DNA from: Palsa-504 sp963818225
GTDB taxonomy: Bacteria > Actinomycetota > Actinomycetes > Streptosporangiales > Streptosporangiaceae
DNA length: 64,000 bases
Assembly (NCBI GenBank): GCA_963818225.1
Contig: CAWFRO010000006.1
Location: 1,302,001 to 1,366,000 of the forward strand
Reading direction: 5' to 3'
Shown here: in pieces, positions 8,843-16,919 of the stretch
How positions within the stretch are numbered: position 1 is the first letter of the stretch
Layout of the letters: every line of letters begins with the position of its first letter
The notes under the pieces: model-generated
What the model was told of the DNA's origin: nothing
Seen by the model: only the letters and a program-made list of their open reading frames with translations
The model's database searches: none
Made by a program: the position numbers and the translations under genes

Positions 8843-9286
8843 ATGACGAGTGCCACGCCGCCCGCGACGTTCCTGAATCTGGTGGTCGGGTATGACGGTT
8901 CCCCGCCCGCCAGGCGGGCGCTCGACGCCGCGGTCTTGCTGCTGCACAGCCAGGCTGGCCGCATCGACGTGGTGTACGTGACTCACACGCCCGTCGCCGT
9001 GGACGAGATTCCGTCCGACGTGGAACCCGACCAGATCGGGCAGGAGCTCCGCGGTCAGGCCGCCGAGCAGCTGCGCGACCGCGGGGCTGTCTGGGGGTTC
9101 GAGCGGCGCCAGGGCAACACTGCTCAGGAGCTGACCGCGGCGGCCGCAGGCATCCGTGATGCGAACCCCGGTGCGTTCGTGGTGATCGTGGTCGGGAGCT
9201 CGTCCTCGGCGATCCACCGTGTGGCCGGTTCAGTCGCTGTCGGCCTGGGCCGACACCCGCCGACGCCACTCCTGATCGTGCCGTAG
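8843..9286 (+). CDS. Universal stress protein (UspA family)
   Basis: This single Usp domain has 147 aa. It begins LNLVVGYDGSPPARRALDAA, with the usual Asp of the nucleotide fold, and ends VVIVVGSSSSAIHRVAGSVA followed by HPPTPLLIVP. The canonical ATP motif G-2x-G-9x-G-S/T is only partly kept (VGSSSS replaces VGSRG), so ATP binding is uncertain. The ATG at 8843 was preferred to one at 8720 because residues encoded before it do not resemble the family. Cytoplasmic stress role by family. Confidence 0.82.
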   Translation: MTSATPPATFLNLVVGYDGSPPARRALDAAVLLLHSQAGRIDVVYVTHTPVAVDEIPSDVEPDQIGQELRGQAAEQLRDRGAVWGFERRQGNTAQELTAAAAGIRDANPGAFVVIVVGSSSSAIHRVAGSVAVGLGRHPPTPLLIVP

Positions 9287-9465
9287 ACGGGGCTGTCTAC
9301 CTGAGGCATGATCATCGGGCCTTGGTGCTTAGCCGGGCCGGCCGGGCCCTGTGCCGGCCGGGGCCCTGATCGCGTAGGAGTTCCCGCCTCGACCACCCAG
9401 GGGCCGGAGTCAGGTCAGCGGCGTTCAGAGCGCCGGGTTCGCGGTCACGGTGACCAATGGTGTGG

Positions 9466-10416
9466 TCATGGCGTGCTCGGCCGGGTCCGGTACCAGGCCA
9501 CGGTGGCGGCGATGGCGTCGGCCAGCGGAGTGCCGGCCGCCCCGAACGCGGACTCGTATTTACTGGTGTCCAGCACGAAGGGCTGGTTGAACTGGTAATA
9601 CGTCTCGGCCAGCTCGCGCAGTACCGGGTTGACCAGACCCAGGGCCCGCAGGGACAGCTTGGGCAGCGACCGGACGCCGACGGGGTGCCCGATCTCGGCG
9701 GCTACCAGGTCCAGGAGCGCCCGGGTGGTGCCGGTCGCCGGGCCCGGCAGGTGCCAGACCTGCCCGGCGGCGCGGGCGTCGGTACCCAGGGTGGCCAGGC
9801 CGGCGGCGACGTCGGGGACGTAGCTGTAGGTATGCGGCAGGTCAGGGCGGCCGATGAAGTCGGCGCGACGGCCGGCCAGCGCGTTGCCGAATACTCGCTC
9901 GCCGAGCGTGGACCCTGCGGTGACGCCGGGGCCGAAGAAGTCCGAGGCCCGCCCGATGGCGATCCGGACCCGGCCGGCATCGGCCGCAGCCAGCAGCTCG
10001 GCGCTCATCGCGGCCCGGGCCCGGCCCTTGGCGCCCGTCGCGGCCAGCGGCATGTCTTCGGTCATCGGCCGGCCCCCGGTCGGCCCGTAGCCGTACAGGT
10101 TTTCCAGGCTCACCAGCAGCGCGCCAGTGCGTTCGGCGGCGGTCAGTACGCCCCGCTGCAGAGGCGGGAACCGTTCCGGCCACTGGTTGTACGGGGCGTT
10201 CAGGCACTGGTAGATGACTGACGCACCCTTGGCCGCGTCGGCGGCGGCTTCGGGGTCAGCCGCATCAGCGCCTAGCCAGTCGGTGCCCTCGGCCAGCGCG
10301 GGCGGCCGGTGCCTGGACACCGTCCGGACGGCAACACCCGGCCCGGCCAGGTGAGCGGCTAGGGCACTTCCGACCTGGCCGGTCCCGAAAATGACGTGCA
10401 GTCGATCCTCACTCAT
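9466..10416 (-). CDS. NAD(P)-dependent epimerase/dehydratase-like SDR
   Basis: This 316-aa atypical extended short-chain dehydrogenase has a nucleotide-binding site LHVIFGTGQVGSALAAHLAG at residues 6-25, with the GxGxxG pattern. The segment SLENLYGYGP replaces the usual YxxxK region: a tyrosine is present but no lysine follows at +4, so classical SDR catalysis is doubtful. Related actinomycete proteins are annotated as NAD-dependent epimerases of unknown substrate. It stands alone; a 400-nt AT-rich leader lies upstream. Confidence 0.8.
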   Translation of the reverse strand: MSEDRLHVIFGTGQVGSALAAHLAGPGVAVRTVSRHRPPALAEGTDWLGADAADPEAAADAAKGASVIYQCLNAPYNQWPERFPPLQRGVLTAAERTGALLVSLENLYGYGPTGGRPMTEDMPLAATGAKGRARAAMSAELLAAADAGRVRIAIGRASDFFGPGVTAGSTLGERVFGNALAGRRADFIGRPDLPHTYSYVPDVAAGLATLGTDARAAGQVWHLPGPATGTTRALLDLVAAEIGHPVGVRSLPKLSLRALGLVNPVLRELAETYYQFNQPFVLDTSKYESAFGAAGTPLADAIAATVAWYRTRPSTP

Positions 10417-10821
10417 GACCGGGTCCTTTCGACGGCCCCTCGAGCAACCCGGCGGCCGGCGACGGCCCGGCCTCGATGTCTATGCCGACGCTACGCTAAT
10501 TAGCTTCATTAATTTGGCAATTTATTTCTAGAATAAGATTACATATATTTCGCGTCGGAGTCGAGCTGCATCACCAGCTGCCCGCCGCTACGACCCGGAC
10601 GTCCTTCGACCTAGCGCATGCGTCATATGCCGTGCGTCGCCGCTGGCGAATCGGGTCTTCACGGTCTGGGCCGAGGTGATCACCGGCTCATCGTGGCTTC
10701 GGTGGTGCACCGGCCGGCATGCAGGGCTGGTGTGTTCCCCCTACGGGGAGCGGCGCGCCGAAAGCCCATGTGACCGCACCGCCAGTTGTGGCGCGGCAGG
10801 CGATGCGTGGTAGGCAGAAGC
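10417..10821. other. Intergenic region with an AT-rich core
   Basis: The stretch 10495-10550 is strikingly AT-rich for this genome and includes the palindrome GCTAATTAGC at 10495-10504 and a near-palindrome around TTCTAGAA at 10526-10533. It lies between the start of the minus-strand SDR and the plus-strand methyltransferase. It probably carries divergent promoters and may attract an AT-binding nucleoid protein. No gene is seen. Confidence 0.45.
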
Positions 10822-11454
10822 ATGACACTGGTGAACAATCCGCTCTTCGCGCGGTGGTTCGCCCGGTACGGCGGGCGTAACGAGGAGCGCGGCAACCGGG
10901 AGTACAGGCAGGAGATGCTGGCCGGGCTGTCGGGCCGGGTGCTGGAGGTGGGCCCGGGCAACGGGCTGAACTTCCCGCACTATCCCGTCTCGGTGCAGGA
11001 GGTGGTCGCGGTCGAGCCCGAGCCGTACCTGCGCAGCCGCGCGGTCGAGGCGGCGGCGGCGGCTCCGGTCCCGATCCGGGTCGCCGACGGGACGGCCGAC
11101 CAGGTTCCGGCGGCTGACTCGTCCTTCGACGCCGTCGTCGCGTGCGCCTTGCTGTGCTCGGTGCCCGACGTGCCGGGCGCGCTCGCTGAGTTCCGCCGAG
11201 TGCTGCGGCCGGGCGGCGAGCTGCGCTTCTACGAGCACGTGCGGAGCCGGGACATCCTGTTCGCGGGGTTCCAGCAGGCCACCGACCTGGTGTGGCCGCG
11301 TCTCATGGGCGGCTGCCATACTCAGCGGCAGACTCGCGCGGCCATCGAGCAGGTCTTCACCATCGAGACGTGCCGCGGATTCCGCTTCCCGCCGGACGCG
11401 TACCTGTGGCCAGTAGCACCGCGGATCCTGGGGATCGCGCGCAAGACGCGGTAA
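10822..11454 (+). CDS. Class I SAM-dependent methyltransferase
   Basis: This 210-aa protein of the Methyltransf_11 type has SAM motif I in VLEVGPGNGLNFPHY at about residues 38-52, motif II in FDAVVACALLCSVPD, and motif III in RVLRPGGELRFYEHV. The HV-x-S-x-D end of motif III matches small lipid/quinone-like methyltransferases, but the acceptor cannot be named. ATG at 10822 was chosen over a frame starting at 10786 because homology-like sequence starts at MTLVNNPLFARWFAR. It is monocistronic as far as can be seen. Confidence 0.85.
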   Translation: MTLVNNPLFARWFARYGGRNEERGNREYRQEMLAGLSGRVLEVGPGNGLNFPHYPVSVQEVVAVEPEPYLRSRAVEAAAAAPVPIRVADGTADQVPAADSSFDAVVACALLCSVPDVPGALAEFRRVLRPGGELRFYEHVRSRDILFAGFQQATDLVWPRLMGGCHTQRQTRAAIEQVFTIETCRGFRFPPDAYLWPVAPRILGIARKTR

Positions 11455-11490
11455 CCGGGACAATGCGCGGTGACATGGGCCGCCGGCCGC

Positions 11491-11916
11491 CTAGCCGGGG
11501 CTCGTCGTCCCGGCGACCTGCCGCCTCAGCTCGCGCAGCTCGGTGAACCGCTCCGTCACGTCGCGGATGGTCGCGGCCAGGCCGAGCACTTGGCCGGCGG
11601 CGTCGCGGACCGGCTGGAGCATGAACTCGACCGAGACCGGCGTCCCGTCCTGCCGCATGCCCGGCACGGCGAGCACGTCGGCGGCGCCGTACCGGCTCTG
11701 GCCGGTGGCCATCACCTGCCGCCAGCCCGCCCAGTGCCGTGCTCGCAGCCGCTCCGGGATGATCAGGTCCAGCGACCGGCCCACGGCCTGGGCTGAGGTG
11801 AAGCCGAAGATCCGCTCGGCACCTGCGTTCCAGAACCTGATCACGCCGTCCCGGTCGGCGGCCACGATCGCCTCCGGCCCCCACAGGATCGCCCGCGCGA
11901 TCAGATCCTCATCCAT
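11491..11916 (-). CDS. Stand-alone PAS-domain protein
   Basis: This 141-aa protein is almost entirely one PAS/PAC domain: IVAADRDGVIRFWNAGAERI (strand and helix start), FGFTSAQAVGRSLDLIIPER, and the PAC half GLAATIRDVTERFTELRELR. No kinase or output domain is attached. ATG at 11916 follows GGGAGGTCGAG. A start at 11961 is possible but less likely. Such short PAS proteins bind small ligands, flavin or haem, or pass signals to a partner kinase; here neither cofactor nor partner is evident. Confidence 0.82.
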   Translation of the reverse strand: MDEDLIARAILWGPEAIVAADRDGVIRFWNAGAERIFGFTSAQAVGRSLDLIIPERLRARHWAGWRQVMATGQSRYGAADVLAVPGMRQDGTPVSVEFMLQPVRDAAGQVLGLAATIRDVTERFTELRELRRQVAGTTSPG

Positions 11917-12159
11917 CTCGACCTCCCGGTCCTGATCATGCACCTTCGACCCGGACGGCATTCAACTGGCAAGATTGCCATCGGCTAGCCGACAAGTCTT
12001 GCGTTGCGCAAGGCCATGGCCGTTAGTGCGGTGGACCGCCGGCCAGTGCGGCTACCCAGGGGCTGACACCTGGGATCGTTAGGTGAAAATCTTGATCTTT
12101 TTATTCGAGTTTAACAGCCTATAGTGACATTTCCTGGAACGAAACGCGGCTTGCGGGCC

Positions 12160-12582
12160 TCAGTCCAGGCCCCACGCCGTCCACTCCGGCAGCGGCTTGT
12201 CGGGGGTGAAGGCCAGCAGGATGCGGCCCTCGTCGGCCAGCGCCTGCAGGTGCTCGGTGTCGTCCGGGACCCGGAGCCCGTGCTTCTCCCTGATGGCGCG
12301 GAAGCGGGGCAGCTCGGCCGGGAGGTCTTCGCGGATCTCCACCGTGGCCGGGACCAGCACGGAGCGGAAGGCCGACGGGTCGTCGATGAGCAGTTCCGCC
12401 CGCGGATCGCGGCGGAAGATGCTGTACTTCACCCGGCTGCGGGTGGTGGAGACGTAGAAGCGCTCGCCGTCCCAGTAGAACCAGTTAGGGCTCAGGTGCG
12501 GGCGCCCGTCACGGCGGATCCCGGCCACGACGACATTGCGCGGTTCGGCCAGGAACGCCTCGATCTTCTCAGTGGATGCCAT
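12160..12582 (-). CDS. PPOX-class F420-dependent flavin/deazaflavin enzyme
   Basis: This 140-aa split-beta-barrel protein of the pyridoxamine-oxidase-like, probably F420-dependent, class begins with the helix STEKIEAFLAEPRNVVVAGI. The core GRPHLSPNWFYWDGERFYVS and TTRSRVKYSIFRRDPRAELL match the cofactor-binding strands of this family. The natural substrate is unknown. The 180 bases upstream are AT-rich (TTTTTATTCGAGTTTAACAG near 12097-12116 on the plus strand). Confidence 0.85.
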   Translation of the reverse strand: MASTEKIEAFLAEPRNVVVAGIRRDGRPHLSPNWFYWDGERFYVSTTRSRVKYSIFRRDPRAELLIDDPSAFRSVLVPATVEIREDLPAELPRFRAIREKHGLRVPDDTEHLQALADEGRILLAFTPDKPLPEWTAWGLD

Positions 12583-12670
12583 GTGCGTACCGTATCGGAG
12601 CGGCGCGGGGCCGACGGCGCGCCGGGGCCAGCGCTTCGCGCGGCCGCGCCGGGCACGGTACCTTCAGCCC

Positions 12671-13372
12671 ATGGGCGCTCGTCAAGCCTGGGCCCGGCGG
12701 TGCAGCTACTGGCTCGAGCCGAAGAACTGGCTCATCGTCACCGTGGTCCTGATCGGCTGGCATGCAGACGGGTGGGCGGGCATCGGCTGGGGGCTGCTGG
12801 CCGCGCTGTTCACGGCCGTGGTGCCGACGCTGTTCATCTCCTACGGCATCCGCCACGGCCGGTGGAGCGACCGGAACGTGGGCGCACGCCGCCCGCGGCT
12901 GGCGGTACTCGCCTTCAGCGCGGCGTCGGTCGCGGCCGGGCTGATCCTGCTCGCGACGGGCGGCGCGCCGCATCTGCTGACCGGTTACCTGGCCTTCATG
13001 CTGGCCAGCGTCGCGCTGCTGGCGGCGGTCACCACGGTGTGGAAGATCTCGATTCACTGCGCGGTGGCGTCGGGTTCGGTCGTCATCCTGGCGCTCTCGT
13101 TCGGTCCGCTGGTATGGCCGGCGTATGCGCTGGTCGTCCTGCTCGGCTGGTCCCGGGTGGTGCTGAAGGATCACACCGTGGCCCAGGTCGTCGCGGGCGC
13201 GGTGCTCGGGGCGGGGGCCGCCGCCGTGGCCTACGCCGTCTTGGTCTCGTTAGCCTCCGCAAACTGCGGCTGCGGCGCGGCCGTCCTGCCCGATAGGACC
13301 ACCGACAGGACCACCGCCAGGGGCCAGGACGCCTGGACGGCGCCCATGATCCGCTCGGCCAGCCCGGCCTGA
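12671..13372 (+). CDS. PAP2-like integral membrane protein
   Basis: This 233-aa membrane protein has about six hydrophobic segments and PAP2-superfamily traces: KISIHCAVASG in the place of the PSGH motif and GWSRVVLKDHTVAQVVAGAV as the SRxxxxxHxxxxxxxG motif. The N-terminal KxxxxxxRP motif is not clear. Activity on isoprenoid or lipid phosphates is possible by family. The last 47 codons (from about 13231) overlap the 3' end of the convergent DUF998 gene and lack PAP2 features. That tail may exist only because the opposite gene is coding. Confidence 0.75.
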   Translation: MGARQAWARRCSYWLEPKNWLIVTVVLIGWHADGWAGIGWGLLAALFTAVVPTLFISYGIRHGRWSDRNVGARRPRLAVLAFSAASVAAGLILLATGGAPHLLTGYLAFMLASVALLAAVTTVWKISIHCAVASGSVVILALSFGPLVWPAYALVVLLGWSRVVLKDHTVAQVVAGAVLGAGAAAVAYAVLVSLASANCGCGAAVLPDRTTDRTTARGQDAWTAPMIRSASPA

Positions 13373-13884
13373 CCGGCTCCGGTCGCCAGCTCCGCGCCGA
13401 ACCAGGCGAGCAGGGCGAACTGCACCGCCACGGCCGCGGCCGCCGCTCCCGGCCGGAGCGCCCACGGGACGGCCGGACCGCGCCGCCGGGCCCCGAGGGG
13501 CCAGATGGTCAGCAAGGCGAGCCCGGTCGCGGCCAGGACGAAGTGCGGCACCGAGCCGAAGTGCCCCACCGAGCCGAAGCCCCCGGGGCGTTCCGGGTTG
13601 GCGGCCACCAGCAGGCCCGAGACGGCGCCGACGAGCAGCAGCACCCGCCCGGGCCTTCTGGCCGGCCGCAGCGCCAGCGCGGTGAGCACGTCGCACAGGC
13701 CGACCACCACGAACGTCAGCGTCATCACCCACCGGTCGGTGGCGCCGATCGCGGCCAGCGCGCTGACCGTGTCGGCCACCGGATCGAACTGGGGTTGCAG
13801 GTCAGCCGCCACCGTCCACCCGCTGACCAAAAGAACCGGCGCCGCGGCCGCCGACACCACGCCCCACCATGGCACGTCCCGCAC
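13231..13884 (-). CDS. DUF998 membrane protein
   Basis: This 217-aa protein has about six membrane helices. The N-terminal segment SGWTVAADLQPQFDPVADTV followed by SALAAIGATDRWVM is diagnostic of DUF998 (the P-x-x-D-x-V-S loop after helix 1). The function of the family is unknown. Its C-terminal 47 codons overlap the convergent PAP2-like gene by 142 nt. Start at the ATG at 13884. Confidence 0.85.
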   Translation of the reverse strand: MRDVPWWGVVSAAAAPVLLVSGWTVAADLQPQFDPVADTVSALAAIGATDRWVMTLTFVVVGLCDVLTALALRPARRPGRVLLLVGAVSGLLVAANPERPGGFGSVGHFGSVPHFVLAATGLALLTIWPLGARRRGPAVPWALRPGAAAAAVAVQFALLAWFGAELATGAGQAGLAERIMGAVQASWPLAVVLSVVLSGRTAAPQPQFAEANETKTA

Positions 13885-14043
13885 GACACCACCGTAAGAG
13901 TCCCGCCCAGCCGGGGTGAGGCAGGGTCCGGGTCAACGCGGTACGCGGTCCGCGAGCCGAGCTCGGTACCCGGAGACGCCTCGGGCCCGGCCCCCGCGGC
14001 TCGCGCGAGGATCCGGGCCCGTTTTACGACGGCGGTCTGCCGG

Positions 14044-15482
14044 TCAGCCCACCTGCTCGAGTTCCCCGGCTACCGGGCTCTGCTGGGCTGGCCCGGCTTC
14101 GGGTGCGCCGGCCGTGGCGCGGCGGGTCCGTGGCAGGAGCAGCGCGGCACCAGCCGCGACGGCCACGGCCGCGGCACCGACCCAGACGGCCGGGGCCAGG
14201 CCGGCGACGAAGGCTGAGCCGCTGGCGTAGCTGCCGTGGGCGGAGAACACCGCGCCGAGCACGGCGATCCCGAAGACCCCGCCGAGCTCGCGGATCGCGT
14301 TGCTCGCGCCGGAGGCGATGCCCTCCTGGTCGCGGCGCACCGAGCTGAGCACGACGTTGGCGACGGGCGCGAAGAACAGCGACATCCCGACGCCGGCGAC
14401 CACGAAGGCCGGCACCAGCGTGGCGTACGGGACGGTGGGGCTGGCCACCGCGGCCAGCCAGCCGAGCCCGATGGCCTGCAAGGCCAGCCCGGTGGCCAGC
14501 AGCGAACGCCCGCCGATGCGGTCAGACAGCGCGCCGGCCACCGGGGCGATGAGCACCGGCATCCCGGTCCAGGGCAGGGTCCGCAGCCCGGCCTCCAGCG
14601 GGCTGTAGCCCTGGACGACCTGCAGGAACTGAGCGAGCAGGAAGATCGAGCCGAACATCCCGAAGAACATCAGCAGCGAGGCCACGTTGACCATGGTGAA
14701 CCCGCGGCTGCGGAACAGGTGCATGGGCAGCATCGGCTCGCGGGCGCGCAGCTCCCAGGCGATGAACCCGGCCACCAGCAGCGCGCCGGCCACGATGGGC
14801 GCCAGTACGGTGGCGCTGGTCCAGCCGTGGTCGTTGCCGCTGACCAAGCCGTACACGATGCCCAGCAGGCCCAGGCTGGCCAGCACCACGCCGGGCAGGT
14901 CCAGGCTGGTGGCCTGCCGCGGCTCTCGGTGAGCCGGGCCCGGGCGATGGGCAGCAGCGCGATGCCGATCGGCACGTTCAGCCAGAAGATCCACTGCCAC
15001 GACGCGCCCTCGACGACGGCCCCGCCGACCAGCGGGCCGATGGCGATGGCCAGGCCGCCGATCGCGCCCCAGATGCCCAGGGCCAGGCCGCGGCGCTGCG
15101 GGGGTACCGCCGCCGACAGCAGCGTGAGGGTCAGCGGGACGACGATAGCGGCCCCGACGCCCTGCACGGCGCGTGCGGCGATGAGCCAGCCGATGCCGGG
15201 CGCGAGCGCGGCGGCCGCCGAACCAGCGGTGAACAGGGCCAGGCCGATGACGAACATCCGGCGGCGGCCGTACCGCTCGCCGAGGCTGGCCCCGGTGAGC
15301 AGCAGCACCGCGAAGGTGAGCGTGTAGGCGTTGACGGTCCACTGCAGGCCCTGGAGGGATGCGTGCAGGTGATCCCGGATCGAGGGCAGCGCGGTCGTCA
15401 CGACGAGGTTGTCGAGCGAGGCCATGAACAACGCGGCCGAGGTCACGGCCAGGGTCCATACGGTGCGGCTCTTCGCCGTCAT
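14044..15482 (-). CDS. DHA2-family MFS drug exporter, frameshifted
   Basis: This 14-helix proton-coupled exporter would be about 480 aa. The N-terminal half is read from 15482: MASLDNLVVTTALPSIRDHL (motif D1), GASLGERYGRRRMFVIGLAL (motif A) and GIWGAIGGLAIAIGPLVGG (motif C). At about 14925, after ARLTESRG, the frame must change by one missing base to continue as ATSLDLPGVVLASLGLLGIV and on to the stop at 14044. Both halves are typical of the family. A frame starting at 15459 covers the second half only. A TetR gene lies directly upstream on the same strand, and operator boxes flank it, so this is a TetR-controlled efflux unit. Confidence 0.85.
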
Positions 15483-15498
15483 TTCTTCCCTCCTAGGA

Positions 15499-15517
15499 AG
15501 TGAGTAGTTACTAACTT
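15499..15517 (-). promoter_or_regulatory. TetR-type operator box in front of the MFS gene
   Basis: Read on the minus strand, this is AAGTTAGTAACTACTCACT. It aligns with the box at 16087-16105 in front of the TetR gene (AAGTTAGTGATGACTCACT), with only the central bases differing. It lies 17 bases upstream of the MFS start codon. Confidence 0.65.
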
Positions 15518-15533
15518 ACGAAGCGAAAAAAAA

Positions 15534-16079
15534 TTACGCAGGCGAGTTCTTCGGGCACCAGCTGGTCCACCGCTCGTCGACCGAGGGCAGGTCCATGGCC
15601 GCGGCGACGTTCATCAGCATGCCGACCGCGAAGAAGTCCACTACGGTCTGGAACGGCAGGCCGGTCAGCCGCTCGACCAGCTCCCACAGCCGCTTGTAGC
15701 CCGCCCGGGTCGCGGCCCGGATGTCGGGGTCGTCACAGGCGGCGTACGCCTGCATCTGCAGCAGCAGCAGCGTCCGGTCCTCGAGCAGCACCTCGTAGGC
15801 GTCCGCCATCGCCATCAGCGCCTCCTGCCCGGTGCGCTCCCCCGCCGCGGCGGCGAACGCGTCCTGCACCCGCCGGAAGCACCGGTTGACCAGCTCGATG
15901 AACAGCGCCTTCTTGGTCGGGAACAGGCGGAACAGGTAAGGCTGGCTGATACCGGCCCGCCGGGCGACCACCTCGGTGGAGGTGCCCGCCAGCCCGTGGG
16001 CGGCGAACTCAGCAACAGCGGCGTCCAGGACGATTTCGCGGCGTTCCGCGGCTGGCATCCGCTGCTTGGTCTCGGTCAT
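15534..16079 (-). CDS. TetR-family transcriptional regulator
   Basis: This 181-aa repressor has the TetR helix-turn-helix at residues 12-58: REIVLDAAVAEFAAHGLAGT, then EVVARRAGISQPYLFRLFPT and KKALFIELVNRCF. The C-terminal ligand domain is of the common type with a long helical bundle. The gene precedes the MFS exporter by 51 bases on the same strand. Similar operator boxes lie before each gene, so autorepression and repression of the exporter are likely. The inducer is probably an exported compound. Confidence 0.9.
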   Translation of the reverse strand: MTETKQRMPAAERREIVLDAAVAEFAAHGLAGTSTEVVARRAGISQPYLFRLFPTKKALFIELVNRCFRRVQDAFAAAAGERTGQEALMAMADAYEVLLEDRTLLLLQMQAYAACDDPDIRAATRAGYKRLWELVERLTGLPFQTVVDFFAVGMLMNVAAAMDLPSVDERWTSWCPKNSPA

Positions 16080-16086
16080 GTCCCTT

Positions 16087-16109
16087 AAGTTAGTGATGAC
16101 TCACTACTT
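16087..16109 (-). promoter_or_regulatory. TetR-type operator box at the tetR promoter
   Basis: The sequence contains the perfect inverted repeat TAGTGA-TGAC-TCACTA at 16091-16106 inside the longer box AAGTTAGTGATGACTCACT, which is repeated with few changes before the MFS gene. It starts 8 bases upstream of the TetR start codon. Confidence 0.7.
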
Positions 16110-16201
16110 TGTCAAGGGTCAGAAATTGCTCGTGCGGGCCTGTCCCCGAGGCCCGCGCCCGCTCGTCGGCACGGCAGGAACCAGTTAACAGGAGGTCAGT
16201 G

Positions 16202-16783
16202 ATGAGCCGTGTCATCGTCATCGAGTTCGTGTCCGTGGACGGGATCATGGAGGATCCGGACGGCAGCGACGGATCGGCACAGGGCGGATGGGCGTTCCGG
16301 TACGGGCCGCAGGCGGTCGCGGGCGACAAATTCCGCCTCGGCGAGGTCCTCGACACCGGGACGATGCTGCTGGGCCGGCGGACCTGGCAGCTGTTCGCGG
16401 GGATCTGGCCGGGCCGCGACGATGAGTTCTCGGCCAAGCTGAACGCGATGCCCAAGCTGGTCGCGTCGCGTTCGCTGGACCAGGTCGGCGCGTGGCAGAA
16501 CTCCGCCCTCCTCGGGGGCGACCTGCTGGCGGCGGTGCGGGAGCGCAAGCAGGCTCACGACATCGTCGTGGCCGGCAGCGCCAGCATCGTCCGCGCGCTG
16601 GCGGCCGACGACCTGGTGGACGAGTACCGGCTGCTGGTGTTCCCGCTGGTGCTCGGCGTGGGCGAGCGCCTGTTCCCCGACGGGAGCCAGCCGGCCGCTC
16701 TCGCCCTGGTGGCGGCCGAGACCGCGGGGCCGGCCGTCCGCCTCGTCTACCACCGGCCAGCGGGCCCGCCCGGCCCGCGCTGA
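16202..16783 (+). CDS. Dihydrofolate-reductase-like (RibD C-terminal domain) protein
   Basis: This 193-aa protein has the RibD C-terminal/DHFR-like fold. Segments RVIVIEFVSVDGIMEDPDGS, MLLGRRTWQLFAGIWPGRDD, DIVVAGSASIVRALAADDLV and DEYRLLVFPLVLGVGERLFP follow the family order. The NADPH-binding glycine segment is GSASIVRAL. True folate reduction is not implied; most members are reductases of unknown substrate. ATG at 16202 follows AACAGGAGGTCAGTG. Confidence 0.87.
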   Translation: MSRVIVIEFVSVDGIMEDPDGSDGSAQGGWAFRYGPQAVAGDKFRLGEVLDTGTMLLGRRTWQLFAGIWPGRDDEFSAKLNAMPKLVASRSLDQVGAWQNSALLGGDLLAAVRERKQAHDIVVAGSASIVRALAADDLVDEYRLLVFPLVLGVGERLFPDGSQPAALALVAAETAGPAVRLVYHRPAGPPGPR

Positions 16784-16827
16784 AGCCCGCCCGGCCGCCC
16801 GTATTGTCCCCCTTACCGCAGGTAATC

Positions 16828-16913
16828 TGTGGAAAGGGGTGTGCATAAACTGGTGGATAACCTTCGCTATCTGCGGATAACCAGCCTTGTTTCTGTGGAT
16901 ATAATGTGGATAT
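16828..16913 (+). repeat. Six DnaA-box-like 9-mers in one orientation
   Basis: The 9-mers TGTGGAAAG (16828), TGTGCATAA (16840), GGTGGATAA (16852), TGCGGATAA (16872), TGTGGATAT (16894) and TGTGGATAT (16905) match the reverse complement of the DnaA box TTATNCACA with 2, 0, 1, 1, 1 and 1 mismatches. All face the same way. Start-to-start distances are 12, 12, 20, 22 and 11 bases, close to whole helical turns. The last boxes overlap a promoter leading into a structured RNA candidate. No dnaA, dnaN or replication gene is nearby. Confidence 0.6.
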
Positions 16914-16916
16914 AAA
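16887..16916 (+). promoter_or_regulatory. Sigma-70-type promoter of the ncRNA candidate
   Basis: TTGTTT at 16887-16892 and TATAAA at 16911-16916 are spaced by 18 bases. Transcription from this pair would start at about 16920-16924, exactly where the first paired strand of the RNA begins. A second TATAAT lies at 16900-16905 without a good -35. Confidence 0.6.
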
Positions 16917-16919
16917 AAA

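Noticed and set aside
16828..16913. Chromosomal oriC
   Set aside because: No dnaA, dnaN, gyrase or rpmH nearby, and far fewer boxes than an actinomycete oriC.
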